Source of the DNA: JBLHGU01 sp047615875
GTDB taxonomy: Bacteria; Pseudomonadota; Gammaproteobacteria; Arenicellales; CAJQKF01
DNA: 13,841 nucleotides
Direction: 5' to 3'
Assembly: GCA_047615875.1 (NCBI GenBank)
Contig: JBLHGU010000130.1
Span: 1 to 13,841 of the forward strand
The notes under the pieces are model-generated. The model had not been told where the DNA came from. It made no database searches and saw nothing but the letters and a program-made list of their open reading frames with translations. The position numbers and the translations under genes were made by a program. Positions within the stretch are counted from its first letter, which is position 1. The number at the start of each line of letters is the position of its first letter. Shown piece after piece: positions 1 through 7,823 of the stretch.

Positions 1-125
1 CTATCACATCTTCGTTCCATTCAGAAACAACCCGCTCGTATTCGTTCTTATTTCAAGGCAGAGAACATCCGCTATGCTGCTTGATATGTTCGTTATTTGA
101 TAGCCGGGTTAATAATGGTAAAAAA
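1..125. other. Left-edge sequence, no gene assigned
   Basis: All three plus-strand frames are open for part of this stretch: frame 1 stops at 82-84, frame 2 stops near 98, and frame 3 runs into the serine hydrolase gene. It may hold the last codons of an upstream gene, but no translation is recognisable, so none is called. No clear promoter or ribosome binding site was seen. Confidence 0.3.
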
Positions 126-1329
126 ATGAAAACTGGTATTCCAAAAAATGTGGATATGTGTTCCGAAAGATTAAGTTTAATTTCAACGCTGTCGAAAACC
201 TGGGTAAGTCCAGAGCTACACCAATCCATAGCAATGATTGCTCTGCGCAGAGGGCAGGTCGTTTTTAGCGAAGCAGTTGGCAATCAAACGCCGGAACCAG
301 ATTCACCACCAGCTCGGTTAGATGTTATCTACACAATTGCTTCACTGAGTAAAGTGATAACAGCCACTGCCGTGATGACATTGGTTGAGGATGGTTTGCT
401 CAGCTTACACAATCCTGTAGCTGATTATATTCCTGAGTTTGTCGGAGAGAGCAAAGATAAAGTTACGCTGTGGCATCTTCTAACACACACTATAGGTGGC
501 TATAGAATGGAGGATGTAGATGACTTGCCATCAAGAGGTAGCGATAAGTTTCAAGATTCACAGTCAACGCCTGACCGATTGCATCCGCTGATAGATGGAT
601 TTCTAAAGCTTGGTTATGAAGTCCCGCTAACAAGAGGGCCAGGTACCGTGGTTGGCTACTCCAATTATGGCTACGAGTTGCTGGGTGAAGTGGTTCGACG
701 GGTTAGTGGTCAGGAATTAGAGCATTATGCAGAAGAGCGTATATTCAAGCCCCTTGGCATGAAAGACACTCACTACATACTGCCCAGGGAGAAGTGGCAT
801 CGTCTCGTTAGACGACCAGTTAATGCGCCCTTTGCAACGGCCCTGGACTTTTTTATGTCGGGCCTGGAGACTGAGTTGATACTCGAAACACCTTGGGCTA
901 GTTGTGGTGTTTGTTCAACTGCGCATGATCTGGCCATGTTTGCTCTAATGTTTTTAAACGGAGGTCGGGTTGATGCAAATCAAGTGCTGAGCCCAACCAC
1001 TGTTTCATATATGAAACGAAATCAAACCCCCGGTTTTCCAGACTGGGATGGAAATGAGCAGGCACAAGATGGTACACGCGGAATTGGCTGGGATATACTC
1101 CAGGCGCGAAACTCCAGGCGCGAAAAGAGATCTAAAGTATGCGAACCTGTACTCTCCATCAGCATTCAGTCACTCAGGCGCTGGCGGTATTCTCGTATGG
1201 GTTGATCCAGAGTATGATCTGGTCGGAGTGTTTATGTCAGTGGAACTAAAAGTTAGATCAGATCTTCAACGATGCTGGGCTGGAGATCGATACGCCAATG
1301 CGGTAACCGCTGCAATTACAGAAATTTAG
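126..1329 (+). pseudogene. Serine hydrolase, class C beta-lactamase-like family, frameshifted
   Basis: A penicillin-binding-protein/esterase-fold serine hydrolase; substrate unknown. Counting from the ATG at 126, the nucleophile motif is S73-L-S-K76, followed by the LTH-x-x-GG loop at about 119-125 and the second catalytic motif Y178-S-N180. The third motif (His-Ser-Gly in an HSGAGG stretch) and the usual tail with WVDPEYDL lie in a different frame, coded at about 1126-1329. The frame switch falls at a perfect 14-bp tandem duplication (1097-1124). One extra base (mod 3) must be removed to join the frames, so the duplication alone does not account for the shift. A TTG at 81 is an alternative start; ATG 126 is preferred, although neither has a strong Shine-Dalgarno sequence. 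No signal peptide is evident. As written, the upstream frame ends at 1205 and lacks the third motif, so the product is probably inactive unless the shift is a sequencing error. Confidence 0.85.
1097..1124. repeat. Perfect 14-bp tandem duplication inside serine hydrolase gene
   Basis: The unit actccaggcgcgaa occurs twice head to tail, at 1097-1110 and 1111-1124. It sits exactly where homology to the family passes from one reading frame to another. Deleting one copy leaves the upstream frame running into a TAA within four codons, so a further indel is also needed to restore the gene. Confidence 0.95.
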
Positions 1330-1402
1330 ATGTTCAGTCATAATTAATGCAACTGCTAAATTCCGCTAGTGTCCGAAAGAATAGCCAGTACGGAGAAATA
1401 TT

Positions 1403-1732
1403 ATGGAACCAAAATTCAGTTTTTCAGATGAGCAAGAAATTCCATGGATAACATCTGAAATAGCGCAGGGGGTTGAAGTAAAAACACTTGGTGTTGCTGA
1501 TGAGATGACTATGGAACTTTACCGGTTTTCTCCTAATTCAATCTATCCCGATCATTTCCACGAAGGCCCTGAATTTGTGTACCTTCTGGAGGGGAGCGCA
1601 CGTCAAGCTGGACAATGGCTTGAAACAGGATGGTCGAGCGCTGCAGGAAAAGACACGTTGGATAGTGCTTTTATAAGTGGCGAGCAAGGATGCCTTTTTC
1701 TCACCGTGTATAAAAAATCGAGATATGTTTAA
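1403..1732 (+). CDS. Small cupin-domain protein
   Basis: A 109-aa single-domain cupin (double-stranded beta-barrel); role unknown. The metal-site signature is visible as H51-x-H53-x-x-x-E57 followed by FVYLLEG. The second cupin motif lacks an obvious histidine: the stretch around residues 77-88 reads GWSSAAGKDTLD. I recall this pattern from a cupin subfamily ending in a G-C-x-x-L-x-V-Y segment, so I read it as normal for the group rather than as damage. The start ATG has a GGAG at 1392-1395, seven bases upstream. The next gene on the same strand is an AhpD-like protein; cupins and AhpD-like proteins often neighbour each other, and the two could be co-transcribed across the 139-bp gap. No signal peptide or membrane segment is seen. 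Confidence 0.8.
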   Translation: MEPKFSFSDEQEIPWITSEIAQGVEVKTLGVADEMTMELYRFSPNSIYPDHFHEGPEFVYLLEGSARQAGQWLETGWSSAAGKDTLDSAFISGEQGCLFLTVYKKSRYV

Positions 1733-1871
1733 GATGTCCGCTCAAAAGGGCATGTTGTCAGGTCTCTCTTATTTTTGAGAAAGTTTGGTCAAATGTTATT
1801 TGGAGTGCTTAAGCTCTCTGTCATGTCCATGCGTATTTTCAGAATCCACTCTCGGAGTTAGTAGCAGAATA

Positions 1872-2315
1872 ATGCCTACACAAATTGACTACTCAAAAAT
1901 TAATCGTCGTGCCCTGGATCTTCTACTATCCACAAAGAAGCACACCACCTCAGTTAATAAAAGACTAAAGGCACTAATAGAAATCAGGGTGTCTCAAATC
2001 AATGGCTGTGCGTACTGTGTCGACCTGCATTCAACTGAAGCAAGGGAGTTAGGTGAAAATCAGCAACGGTTGGATTGCTTGCCTGTTTGGAAAGAAAGTC
2101 AACTGTTTGGAATTGACGAAATGGTTGCGCTCGACTGGGCAGAGAATGTTACCAATATCTCTATAGCAACAGATATTCACGACAAATTAGAAGTACTATT
2201 GCAGCACTACAGTGAACCAGAGGTTGTCGATATAACCTTCGTTGTTGCCGTAATTAATAGTTTAAACAGGCTGGCAATAAGTCTGGGGGATAAACCATCA
2301 ATAAGAAACCAATAG
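1872..2315 (+). CDS. AhpD / carboxymuconolactone decarboxylase-like protein
   Basis: A 147-aa all-helical protein of the AhpD-like superfamily, whose characterised members use a CxxC pair for peroxide or disulfide chemistry. The core is present: C46-A-Y-C49 with H53, then the conserved E-A-R-x-L-G-E segment and an I-N-x-x-N-R-L-A-I tail. The glutamate that normally lies 12 residues before the first cysteine is A34 here, with a glutamate three residues later (E37), so the proton-relay residue may be altered. The ATG at 1872 was chosen because the family starts at MPTQIDYSK-type sequence; the open frame continues 29 codons upstream to 1785, but that extension looks unrelated to the family. The Shine-Dalgarno sequence is weak. 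Soluble cytoplasmic enzyme; substrate unknown. Confidence 0.85.
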   Translation: MPTQIDYSKINRRALDLLLSTKKHTTSVNKRLKALIEIRVSQINGCAYCVDLHSTEARELGENQQRLDCLPVWKESQLFGIDEMVALDWAENVTNISIATDIHDKLEVLLQHYSEPEVVDITFVVAVINSLNRLAISLGDKPSIRNQ

Positions 2316-2500
2316 CCAATTCATACGCAGGATCCGAAATTTGCCGGGAATGTTAAACCGGAAACCAGGAAACTGTCTGATAGACAAAGTAGCGCCTGGA
2401 CGATTCGTTTTCGTAAGGAAAATCTAGATAGCCGAATGGCCTAAGTAAATTCTACGTCTACGATAGAGAAATATGAGTTCTGCATGGGCGGCTAATATTC

Positions 2501-4012
2501 TCAGGAAAGCTTTGCTGCAAAAGTTTCCAGCAGTTTCGATTTAAGTACTTTGCCGGTCGGTGCTGTTGGCAATTCTGTTGCCACAATAATGTGTGAAGGT
2601 CGTTTATAAGGTGCAAGTTTAGCCGCGACAAAATCTTTTATTTCATTCTCAGTCAAGTTGCTGTTCAAGTCGACCTTAACAAAACCGAGAACTTCCTCAT
2701 TGCCGTCTATAGATCGTCCTACAACCCCGGCTACTATAACTTCAGGATGTTCGGTAAGGGTCGCTTCAACCTCAATGGGATATACGTTAAAGCCTGATCG
2801 AATGATCAACTCTTTAGTGCGCCCAACGATATGCAGGCGCGCCTCCTCGTCGAATCTTCCCAGGTCACCAGTGCGATAGAACCCATCTGCACTCAGCACC
2901 TGTTCGGTTTGCTGTTTATCCCGAAAATAGCCTTTCATTACCTGGGGTCCACCCACCAGGACTTCACCGATGCCTTCATCAGGTTCTGATCCTGGAGCAT
3001 CTAGATCCAGTTTAAGCAAACAATTCAACATGGCATAACCTACGCTAATATCAGAATTAGGCTGTTGATTGGATGTTGCGCAGACTCCCGCCGCTGCTTC
3101 AGTTAGTCCATAACCATTTTGTAGAGGTAAGCCATAGAAAGCTTCCGCTTGTCGTTTCCATATGGGATCCATCGGTGCACCGCCTGAGGAAACACGGCGT
3201 AGTAATCCGCGATCATACTTAGGAAGTTTATTTTGCTGTGCGTAATGAAACAGATGGGCATGCATTTGTGGCACACCGGGTAGTACTGTCACATCGGTTA
3301 ATAAAGCACGATATAAGCGCTCTACTGAAAAGGTCGTTTCCAGACGAAATGAGCATTGAACGCGGGTCGAGGCCATCAACATAACCAAACCGTAGATATG
3401 CGATAACGGTAGCGCTAGAAAACACATGTCGGTAGCCTGCATCTCTCGTATGGTGGATGAGGAAAGCGCACCAGCTAATAGATTGCCATGAGTCAGCATG
3501 GCAGCCTTCGGCGAGCCAGTGGTTCCTGAGGTATACATCATGACGGCGACTTGTTCAGCGGCATCTTCAAATACCGTTTCTGAGGGGCTAGCAGAGCGCT
3601 TTATTAAATCGACCTCACCAAAAGCGCCGGTCACCTTGGTTGCGTTAAATTTTCTACCATGTGCTTTTGCAGTGGAAGAAGTGCCGGAGTTAAACATCAC
3701 CACGCTAGGATCGCTATGCTCGAAGATACGCTTTAACTCTGTATGAGTCAGGCGGGCATTAACTGGTACTACAATGGCATCCAACTGACTGGCTGCAAAC
3801 AAAAAAGCAATGACAGCGGGACTGTTTTCAAAAACAAGGACAATGCGGTTACCGGGGCCGAGTCCGAAAGTTTTCAGTTGGTGGAGAGCGTCGCGTGTCA
3901 TGTTTGCCAGGTCTTGCCATAGCCATGGTTGATCGCAATGATCGATCATGGCCAGTGCGTCTGGTTTGGCAGCAACAACTTCAGTTAGCAACTCATGGAT
4001 GCGCTTCCTCAA
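2501..4012 (-). CDS. AMP-forming acyl-CoA ligase (class I adenylate-forming)
   Basis: A 503-aa acyl-CoA synthetase that would activate a carboxylic acid with ATP to an acyl-adenylate and then to the CoA thioester. All ANL-family motifs are intact: the phosphate-binding loop Y160-TSGTTGSPK169, the Y301-GLTE305 motif, YRTGDLG at 379-385, the hinge GRTKELI at 397-403, and the catalytic lysine K488 in PTGK near the C terminus. The length is standard. It lies last in a minus-strand operon after the crotonase, across a 114-bp gap, and supplies the CoA ester for the enzymes encoded upstream. The start is a TTG at 4012, supported by a GGGAG eight bases upstream; no ATG is suitably placed. The substrate could be a medium or long fatty acid, a dicarboxylic acid or an aromatic acid; sequence alone does not decide. 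Confidence 0.92.
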   Translation of the reverse strand: MRKRIHELLTEVVAAKPDALAMIDHCDQPWLWQDLANMTRDALHQLKTFGLGPGNRIVLVFENSPAVIAFLFAASQLDAIVVPVNARLTHTELKRIFEHSDPSVVMFNSGTSSTAKAHGRKFNATKVTGAFGEVDLIKRSASPSETVFEDAAEQVAVMMYTSGTTGSPKAAMLTHGNLLAGALSSSTIREMQATDMCFLALPLSHIYGLVMLMASTRVQCSFRLETTFSVERLYRALLTDVTVLPGVPQMHAHLFHYAQQNKLPKYDRGLLRRVSSGGAPMDPIWKRQAEAFYGLPLQNGYGLTEAAAGVCATSNQQPNSDISVGYAMLNCLLKLDLDAPGSEPDEGIGEVLVGGPQVMKGYFRDKQQTEQVLSADGFYRTGDLGRFDEEARLHIVGRTKELIIRSGFNVYPIEVEATLTEHPEVIVAGVVGRSIDGNEEVLGFVKVDLNSNLTENEIKDFVAAKLAPYKRPSHIIVATELPTAPTGKVLKSKLLETFAAKLS

Positions 4013-4020
4013 ATTAATTT

Positions 4021-4025
4021 CTCCC
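4021..4025 (-). promoter_or_regulatory. Shine-Dalgarno supporting a TTG start of the acyl-CoA ligase
   Basis: Read on the minus strand this is GGGAG, followed by eight bases and then TTG. It is the best ribosome binding site near the 5' end of the ligase and decides the choice of a non-ATG start. Confidence 0.7.
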
Positions 4026-4126
4026 GGTTGCTAATGTCGCACCTGAAGTATTACCTGAAGATATGCTGCTATTTTTCCTGCGTATATTAGTAGTATCGAA
4101 GAAGTCTGTTGCGGAGATAGTTGGAT

Positions 4127-4936
4127 TCATTGCCCTTGTCCGCGAAAATTGGGTCGCTGTTTATTTAAAAATGCTTCGATGCCTGTTTTTGCTTCATCAT
4201 CACCCATGGCTTTAGCCATTGCTTCACACTCGGCGTGCAATTGTTCTTCCAGGGGCGTGTCCGATGCTTGATCAAGTAGAGACTTGATTGTTGCTATGGC
4301 TTTCTGTGGGCCATGGGCAAGTTCTTGAGCCAGAGACTGAGCGGCTTCTAGTGCTGTGCCAGCTTCAACCACCTCCGTTATTGCACCCAGCTCGTATAAA
4401 CGTTCCGCGCTTATGGGATGTGCTAATAATGCCATACGTGAGGCTGTGGCTCTTGGCAGGGCTTTCATCAGTGCGTGAGTCACACCGCCATCGGGTATTA
4501 GTCCGGCCCGAACATAAGCGAGAACAAAGGAAGCGCCTGCTGCACTAACGATCATGTCACAGGCCAATGCCACGCTCATTCCAGCCCCAGCTGCTCCTCC
4601 TTCCACGGCAGCAATGACCGGTTTGGGACAGGCTCGAATGGCGCGTATCATGTCCTGTAGCTGATTGATCTTCTCTCTACGTTGGTCGAGGCTCATGGCA
4701 CGACGCTCTTTAAGCACCTTCAAGTTTCCACCGGCGCAGAAAAAGCCACCTTCTGCAGCAAGAATAACCGCATGAATGTTCGGATCATTCGAAGCCTGTT
4801 TAAGACCTTTCATTATCCCCGCACAATAGCTATCTGAAAGGGCGTTTCGAGCACTGTAATTGGTGTTCCATATCACCATATAATCGTTGTAGTTATCCTG
4901 GCGACAAAAATTTTCGGTTGGTTCAGTGTTACTCAT
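4127..4936 (-). CDS. Crotonase-family protein, PaaG / alternative oxepin-CoA hydrolase-like
   Basis: A 269-aa enoyl-CoA hydratase/isomerase superfamily enzyme acting on a CoA thioester. The oxyanion-hole segments are C67-AGGNL72 and G113-GAAGAGM120. Where classical hydratases carry the first catalytic glutamate (in a Pro-Glu pair), this protein has Y141-V142. The next active-site position is D149 in IPDGG, the pattern of PaaG-type isomerases and dienoyl-CoA isomerases rather than simple hydratases. The CAGGNLKVLKE segment and the RACPKPVIAAVEG segment fit proteins annotated as alternative-type oxepin-CoA hydrolase, to my recollection. The start codon overlaps the stop of the upstream dehydrogenase by four bases (ATGA), indicating translational coupling. 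Isomerisation of a double bond or hydration of a cyclic or unsaturated acyl-CoA is the likely job; the exact substrate is unknown. Confidence 0.85.
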   Translation of the reverse strand: MSNTEPTENFCRQDNYNDYMVIWNTNYSARNALSDSYCAGIMKGLKQASNDPNIHAVILAAEGGFFCAGGNLKVLKERRAMSLDQRREKINQLQDMIRAIRACPKPVIAAVEGGAAGAGMSVALACDMIVSAAGASFVLAYVRAGLIPDGGVTHALMKALPRATASRMALLAHPISAERLYELGAITEVVEAGTALEAAQSLAQELAHGPQKAIATIKSLLDQASDTPLEEQLHAECEAMAKAMGDDEAKTGIEAFLNKQRPNFRGQGQ

Positions 4937-6075
4937 ACTTCGTTCCAGGAAATAAATCGTTCTAAATGATGATCAGCATCACCAAATTGATGATCGATCA
5001 TGATCAACCGTCGGGCAAAGTGTGATAGTGCGTACTCGTCGGTCATGCCAATACCCCCATGCATTTGAATGCACTCCTCAGACACCAGCGCTCCCACCCG
5101 GCCAATCAAGTTTTTTGCAGCGCTGGCATTACGTTCGCGAATTGCCCTTGGCTGATTCAGATTGCCGGCCAGATTGACCATGGCCGAGCGTGCTTGCTCA
5201 ATTTCTATCAACATATCGACCATACGATGTTGAAGGGCCTGAAATTTGCCGATGGGTTGGCCAAATTGTTGTCGCTCACGTAAATATTCGATAGTCAGCT
5301 CTTTGCAGGTCTCCATGGCACCAACAGCTTCGGCACAGACGGCCAGAATCCCGTAGCACCTGGCAGCTTCTATGGCCGGGTAGGCAGCGCCTCTTTCCCC
5401 CAGACTATCATGGGTACTAATTTTGACGTCCTCGAGTGTTATGGTTGCCGCAGCACTACCATCAATATTCATATGACCAACACACTTAACGCCGTGTGCA
5501 TCCGCGGGTAGCAGGAAAAGTGAAATTCCTGATTCATCTGCAGTGTCACCAAACTCACGGGCGGAAACCAGAATACGGCTGGCCTGATCACCATTGATAA
5601 CGTGGGTTTTCACACCGTTTATAACAATTGAATCACCTTTTCGGATTGCCTGGGTAGTCACCCGATTCAAGTCGTATCGACTATCTGGTTCTCCATGGGC
5701 AAAGGAAATCAGACTTGCACCACTAATCACATCACCTAGCAGGTCAATGTGTTCCTGAATATCAGGATCTGCAGTTTTTGCCAATAAACAACCAGCGAGT
5801 AAGGCAGAACCTAATATGGGTTCAACGACACCGGCTCGGCCCAATTCTTCGAATACGGTGGCAATATCAAAGCCTTTACCGCCAAAACCCCCGTTGTCCT
5901 CGGTGTGCAATGCACCTAACACGCCCAGGCTCGCCAGCTCGGTAAACAGTTCGGTATTGTAAACTTCGCCAGAGTTAATATTTTGGCGGCGTAACTCATG
6001 GCTGTATCTTGCTTGAAAAAACCGCCGTAGGGTATCTTGCAAAATACGGTGTTCATCCGGTTGATTAAAATCCAT
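4933..6075 (-). CDS. pimD: Acyl-CoA dehydrogenase, pimeloyl-CoA dehydrogenase small-subunit type
   Basis: A 380-aa acyl-CoA dehydrogenase family protein resembling PimD, the small subunit partner of PimC. It has the family FAD-binding segments R268-QQFGQPIGKFQALQ282 and QMHGGIGMTDEYALSHF at 337-353. The C-terminal region after this contains no YEGT/GGSNE-type element carrying a catalytic glutamate, so the base is expected from the partner subunit, as in heteromeric dehydrogenases such as the mycobacterial FadE pairs. It starts 11 bases after the large-subunit stop; its ribosome site AAGGAG (6083-6088) overlaps that stop codon, so expression is tightly linked. The gene symbol rests on family resemblance; the natural substrate may be another dicarboxylyl-, alicyclic- or side-chain-CoA rather than pimeloyl-CoA. 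Confidence 0.85.
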   Translation of the reverse strand: MDFNQPDEHRILQDTLRRFFQARYSHELRRQNINSGEVYNTELFTELASLGVLGALHTEDNGGFGGKGFDIATVFEELGRAGVVEPILGSALLAGCLLAKTADPDIQEHIDLLGDVISGASLISFAHGEPDSRYDLNRVTTQAIRKGDSIVINGVKTHVINGDQASRILVSAREFGDTADESGISLFLLPADAHGVKCVGHMNIDGSAAATITLEDVKISTHDSLGERGAAYPAIEAARCYGILAVCAEAVGAMETCKELTIEYLRERQQFGQPIGKFQALQHRMVDMLIEIEQARSAMVNLAGNLNQPRAIRERNASAAKNLIGRVGALVSEECIQMHGGIGMTDEYALSHFARRLIMIDHQFGDADHHLERFISWNEV

Positions 6076-6082
6076 GACTTAG

Positions 6083-6088
6083 CTCCTT
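6083..6088 (-). promoter_or_regulatory. Shine-Dalgarno of pimD-like gene overlapping the pimC-like stop
   Basis: AAGGAG on the minus strand, seven bases before the ATG at 6075 and sharing bases with the TAA at 6087-6089. This arrangement favours reinitiation and near-equal synthesis of the two dehydrogenase subunits. Confidence 0.75.
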
Positions 6089-7283
6089 AAAGTTGCAGCA
6101 TGGATCTGGCGATAATGGAGCGTTGAATCTCATTAGAACCTCCAAAAATCGACAGCTTACGCATATTAAAATAATTTGGCGCGAGGGCTGGAGCGTGTTC
6201 AGGTAGGTGATCATTGAGATCACTATCTCCATTTAGGTAATGCGGTGTAAACGGCATCGCATCTGGTCCAATTGCTCGGCGCAAAAGGGAGGTGATTTCC
6301 TGCCGGATCAATGTGCCTTTAATTTTTAACATGGAGCTTTCCACGCCCGGGGCCTGACCTGTTGCTGCTCGACTCACTATGCGCATATTGGTGGTGGTCA
6401 TTGCCATAAGATCTATTTCAACTTGTGCCATGCGCGCCGCAAACAGAGGATTCTGACTTAAAGGCTTACCGCTGGCCTGGGTAGCAGCAGAGACTTTTTT
6501 TAGGGTTTGCAAGGCTGCCTGGGAGTAACCCACTCCAGCAATATTGGTACGTTCATGGGTCAGTAGATACTTCGCATAGGTCCAGCCTTGATCCTCTTCG
6601 CCCACTCGGTTTTCAATGGGCACTTGCACATTATCGAAAAATATCTCATTGACCTCAGCCTCACCGTCAATAAGAACGACAGGGCGCACCGTTACTCCGG
6701 GAGACAACATATCGATCATTAGAAAGGAAATTCCATGCTGATTCTTTACATCAGGATTGGTGCGTACCAGACAAAAGATCCAATTGGCATGTTGACCCAA
6801 TGTGGTCCATGCTTTCTGCCCATTGACCACGTAATGGTCGCCATCACGTATGGCTCTGGTTTTTACAGACGCTAAATCTGACCCGGCTCCAGGCTCTGAA
6901 TAGCCCTGGCACCACCAGTCGGTTCCATCAAGAATTCGAGGCAAAAATCGAGCATGTTGCTCGTCGGAGCCAAATGCGAACAATACTGGGGCTAACATGG
7001 TCAATCCGAAGGGTACCAGCCGAGGTGCATGGGCCATGCAGGCCTCTTCCTCAAATATTTGCCGCTCTACGGTATTCCAGCCAGAGCCACCGTATTGTTT
7101 CGGCCAATTCGTTGCCAGCCAACCCTGTGTATTGAGAATGGCATTCCAGTTTTGGAAATCCAGCTTGGTCAGACGTTTTCCGAGCCTCACCTTGTCGCGA
7201 ATGTCTGCAGGTAGCTTTTCGCTTAGAAACTGTCGAACTTCTAAGCGAAAATCTTCCTGTTCGGAGGAGTAATTTAGATCCAT
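6087..7283 (-). CDS. pimC: Acyl-CoA dehydrogenase, pimeloyl-CoA dehydrogenase large-subunit type
   Basis: A 398-aa FAD-dependent acyl-CoA dehydrogenase that would introduce the alpha,beta double bond of an acyl-CoA. Visible motifs are Y128-SEPGAGSDL137, the KAWTT element at 157-161 in the middle beta domain, the WTYAKYLLTHERTNIAG helix that typifies the PimC-like group, and the C-terminal GGSNE (381-385), whose glutamate region lies where the catalytic base and FAD contacts are found. It is the first gene of the minus-strand operon and pairs with the small subunit downstream. The ATG at 7283 is preferred: family homology begins at MDLNYSSEQE, and a GAGA lies five to eight bases upstream. An in-frame extension to 7340 exists but has no family counterpart. 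The electron acceptor is presumably ETF, encoded elsewhere. Confidence 0.9.
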   Translation of the reverse strand: MDLNYSSEQEDFRLEVRQFLSEKLPADIRDKVRLGKRLTKLDFQNWNAILNTQGWLATNWPKQYGGSGWNTVERQIFEEEACMAHAPRLVPFGLTMLAPVLFAFGSDEQHARFLPRILDGTDWWCQGYSEPGAGSDLASVKTRAIRDGDHYVVNGQKAWTTLGQHANWIFCLVRTNPDVKNQHGISFLMIDMLSPGVTVRPVVLIDGEAEVNEIFFDNVQVPIENRVGEEDQGWTYAKYLLTHERTNIAGVGYSQAALQTLKKVSAATQASGKPLSQNPLFAARMAQVEIDLMAMTTTNMRIVSRAATGQAPGVESSMLKIKGTLIRQEITSLLRRAIGPDAMPFTPHYLNGDSDLNDHLPEHAPALAPNYFNMRKLSIFGGSNEIQRSIIARSMLQL

Positions 7284-7340
7284 AGATGTCTCGTGAAAAA
7301 TTGGTCTAATCGATATTTGAAAGGGTAGACTGTAACCCAC

Positions 7341-7428
7341 GGAATCAGATTTATGTCGATGATCTGACTATTTCCGTCCTATACTCTTACTTCGAGCCAC
7401 TGTCCTTTATCGGATTCAGATTATGTCC
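7341..7428. repeat. Near-direct repeat and inverted repeat in the divergent intergenic region
   Basis: GGAATCAGATTTATGTC (7341-7357) reappears as GGATTCAGATTATGTC (7412-7427), the second copy spanning the yajD start codon. Within the first copy, TCAGAT (7345-7350) also pairs as an inverted repeat with ATCTGA (7362-7367), 11 bases apart. The region separates the acyl-CoA operon from yajD, so this could be an operator for a regulator of one or both. A TATACT at 7380-7385 might be a -10 element for yajD, but no good -35 is seen. Function is inferred from position only. Confidence 0.4.
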
Positions 7429-7791
7429 AAAGAAAACTTATCAGACAAACTTGATCGAATCGTTGCGAATGCTCGTAGTGATAGCGAAATGAGAGGCAAG
7501 GGCTACCGCGAGAGGTCACTGAAAATGTATCCCTGGATCTGTGGTCGCTGTGCTCGGGAGTTTAATCAAGCAAACTTGAGGGAACTTACGGTGCATCATC
7601 GAGACCACGATCATGATAACAACCCGCCGGACGGTAGTAATTGGGAGTTGTTATGCATCTATTGTCACGACAATGAACATTCTCGTTATATTGATTCTGA
7701 ATATGGCGCATCCTCAGAGGATGAGAAGAAGAATTTTACTACCCATAATGCATTCGCAGACCTGGCATCTATGTTGAAGGATAAGAAGTAG
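7423..7791 (+). CDS. yajD: HNH nuclease-domain protein YajD
   Basis: A 122-aa protein matching E. coli YajD along almost its whole length; YajD has an HNH-type zinc and metal site but no well-established role. The pattern is C40-x-x-C43, the LRELTVHH motif with H58-H59, a DHDH cluster at 61-64, N73 in DGSNWELLC, C78-x-x-C81-H82, and H86. The C-terminal FADL segment also matches. The N-terminal 25 residues are longer than in the E. coli protein. It diverges from the acyl-CoA operon, and a DUF6868-like gene follows after 32 bases, probably co-transcribed. The Shine-Dalgarno sequence is poor; the ATG lies inside a repeated sequence element. Identity is secure; biochemical role is not. Confidence 0.93.
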   Translation: MSKENLSDKLDRIVANARSDSEMRGKGYRERSLKMYPWICGRCAREFNQANLRELTVHHRDHDHDNNPPDGSNWELLCIYCHDNEHSRYIDSEYGASSEDEKKNFTTHNAFADLASMLKDKK

Positions 7792-7823
7792 CCCATTTAC
7801 TTTAAGCTTAGTGGAGAGACGAT

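Noticed and set aside
53..283. Minus-strand open frame opposite the serine hydrolase 5' end
   Set aside because: No recognisable protein, no ribosome site, and it lies antisense to a clear family member.
1600..1732. Suspected frameshift at the end of the first cupin, where a histidine motif is missing
   Set aside because: The pattern of GWSSAAGKDTLD followed by a G-C-x-x-L-x-V-Y segment fits a known cupin subfamily as I recall it, and other frames give no better continuation.
2408..2422. TTTTC-GTAAG-GAAAA hairpin in the gap between convergent genes, considered as a terminator
   Set aside because: The stem is only five mostly A-T pairs with no following T-run; too weak to call.
7380..7385. 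TATACT as a sigma70 -10 box for yajD
   Set aside because: No acceptable -35 hexamer at 16-18 bases upstream; kept only as a passing remark.
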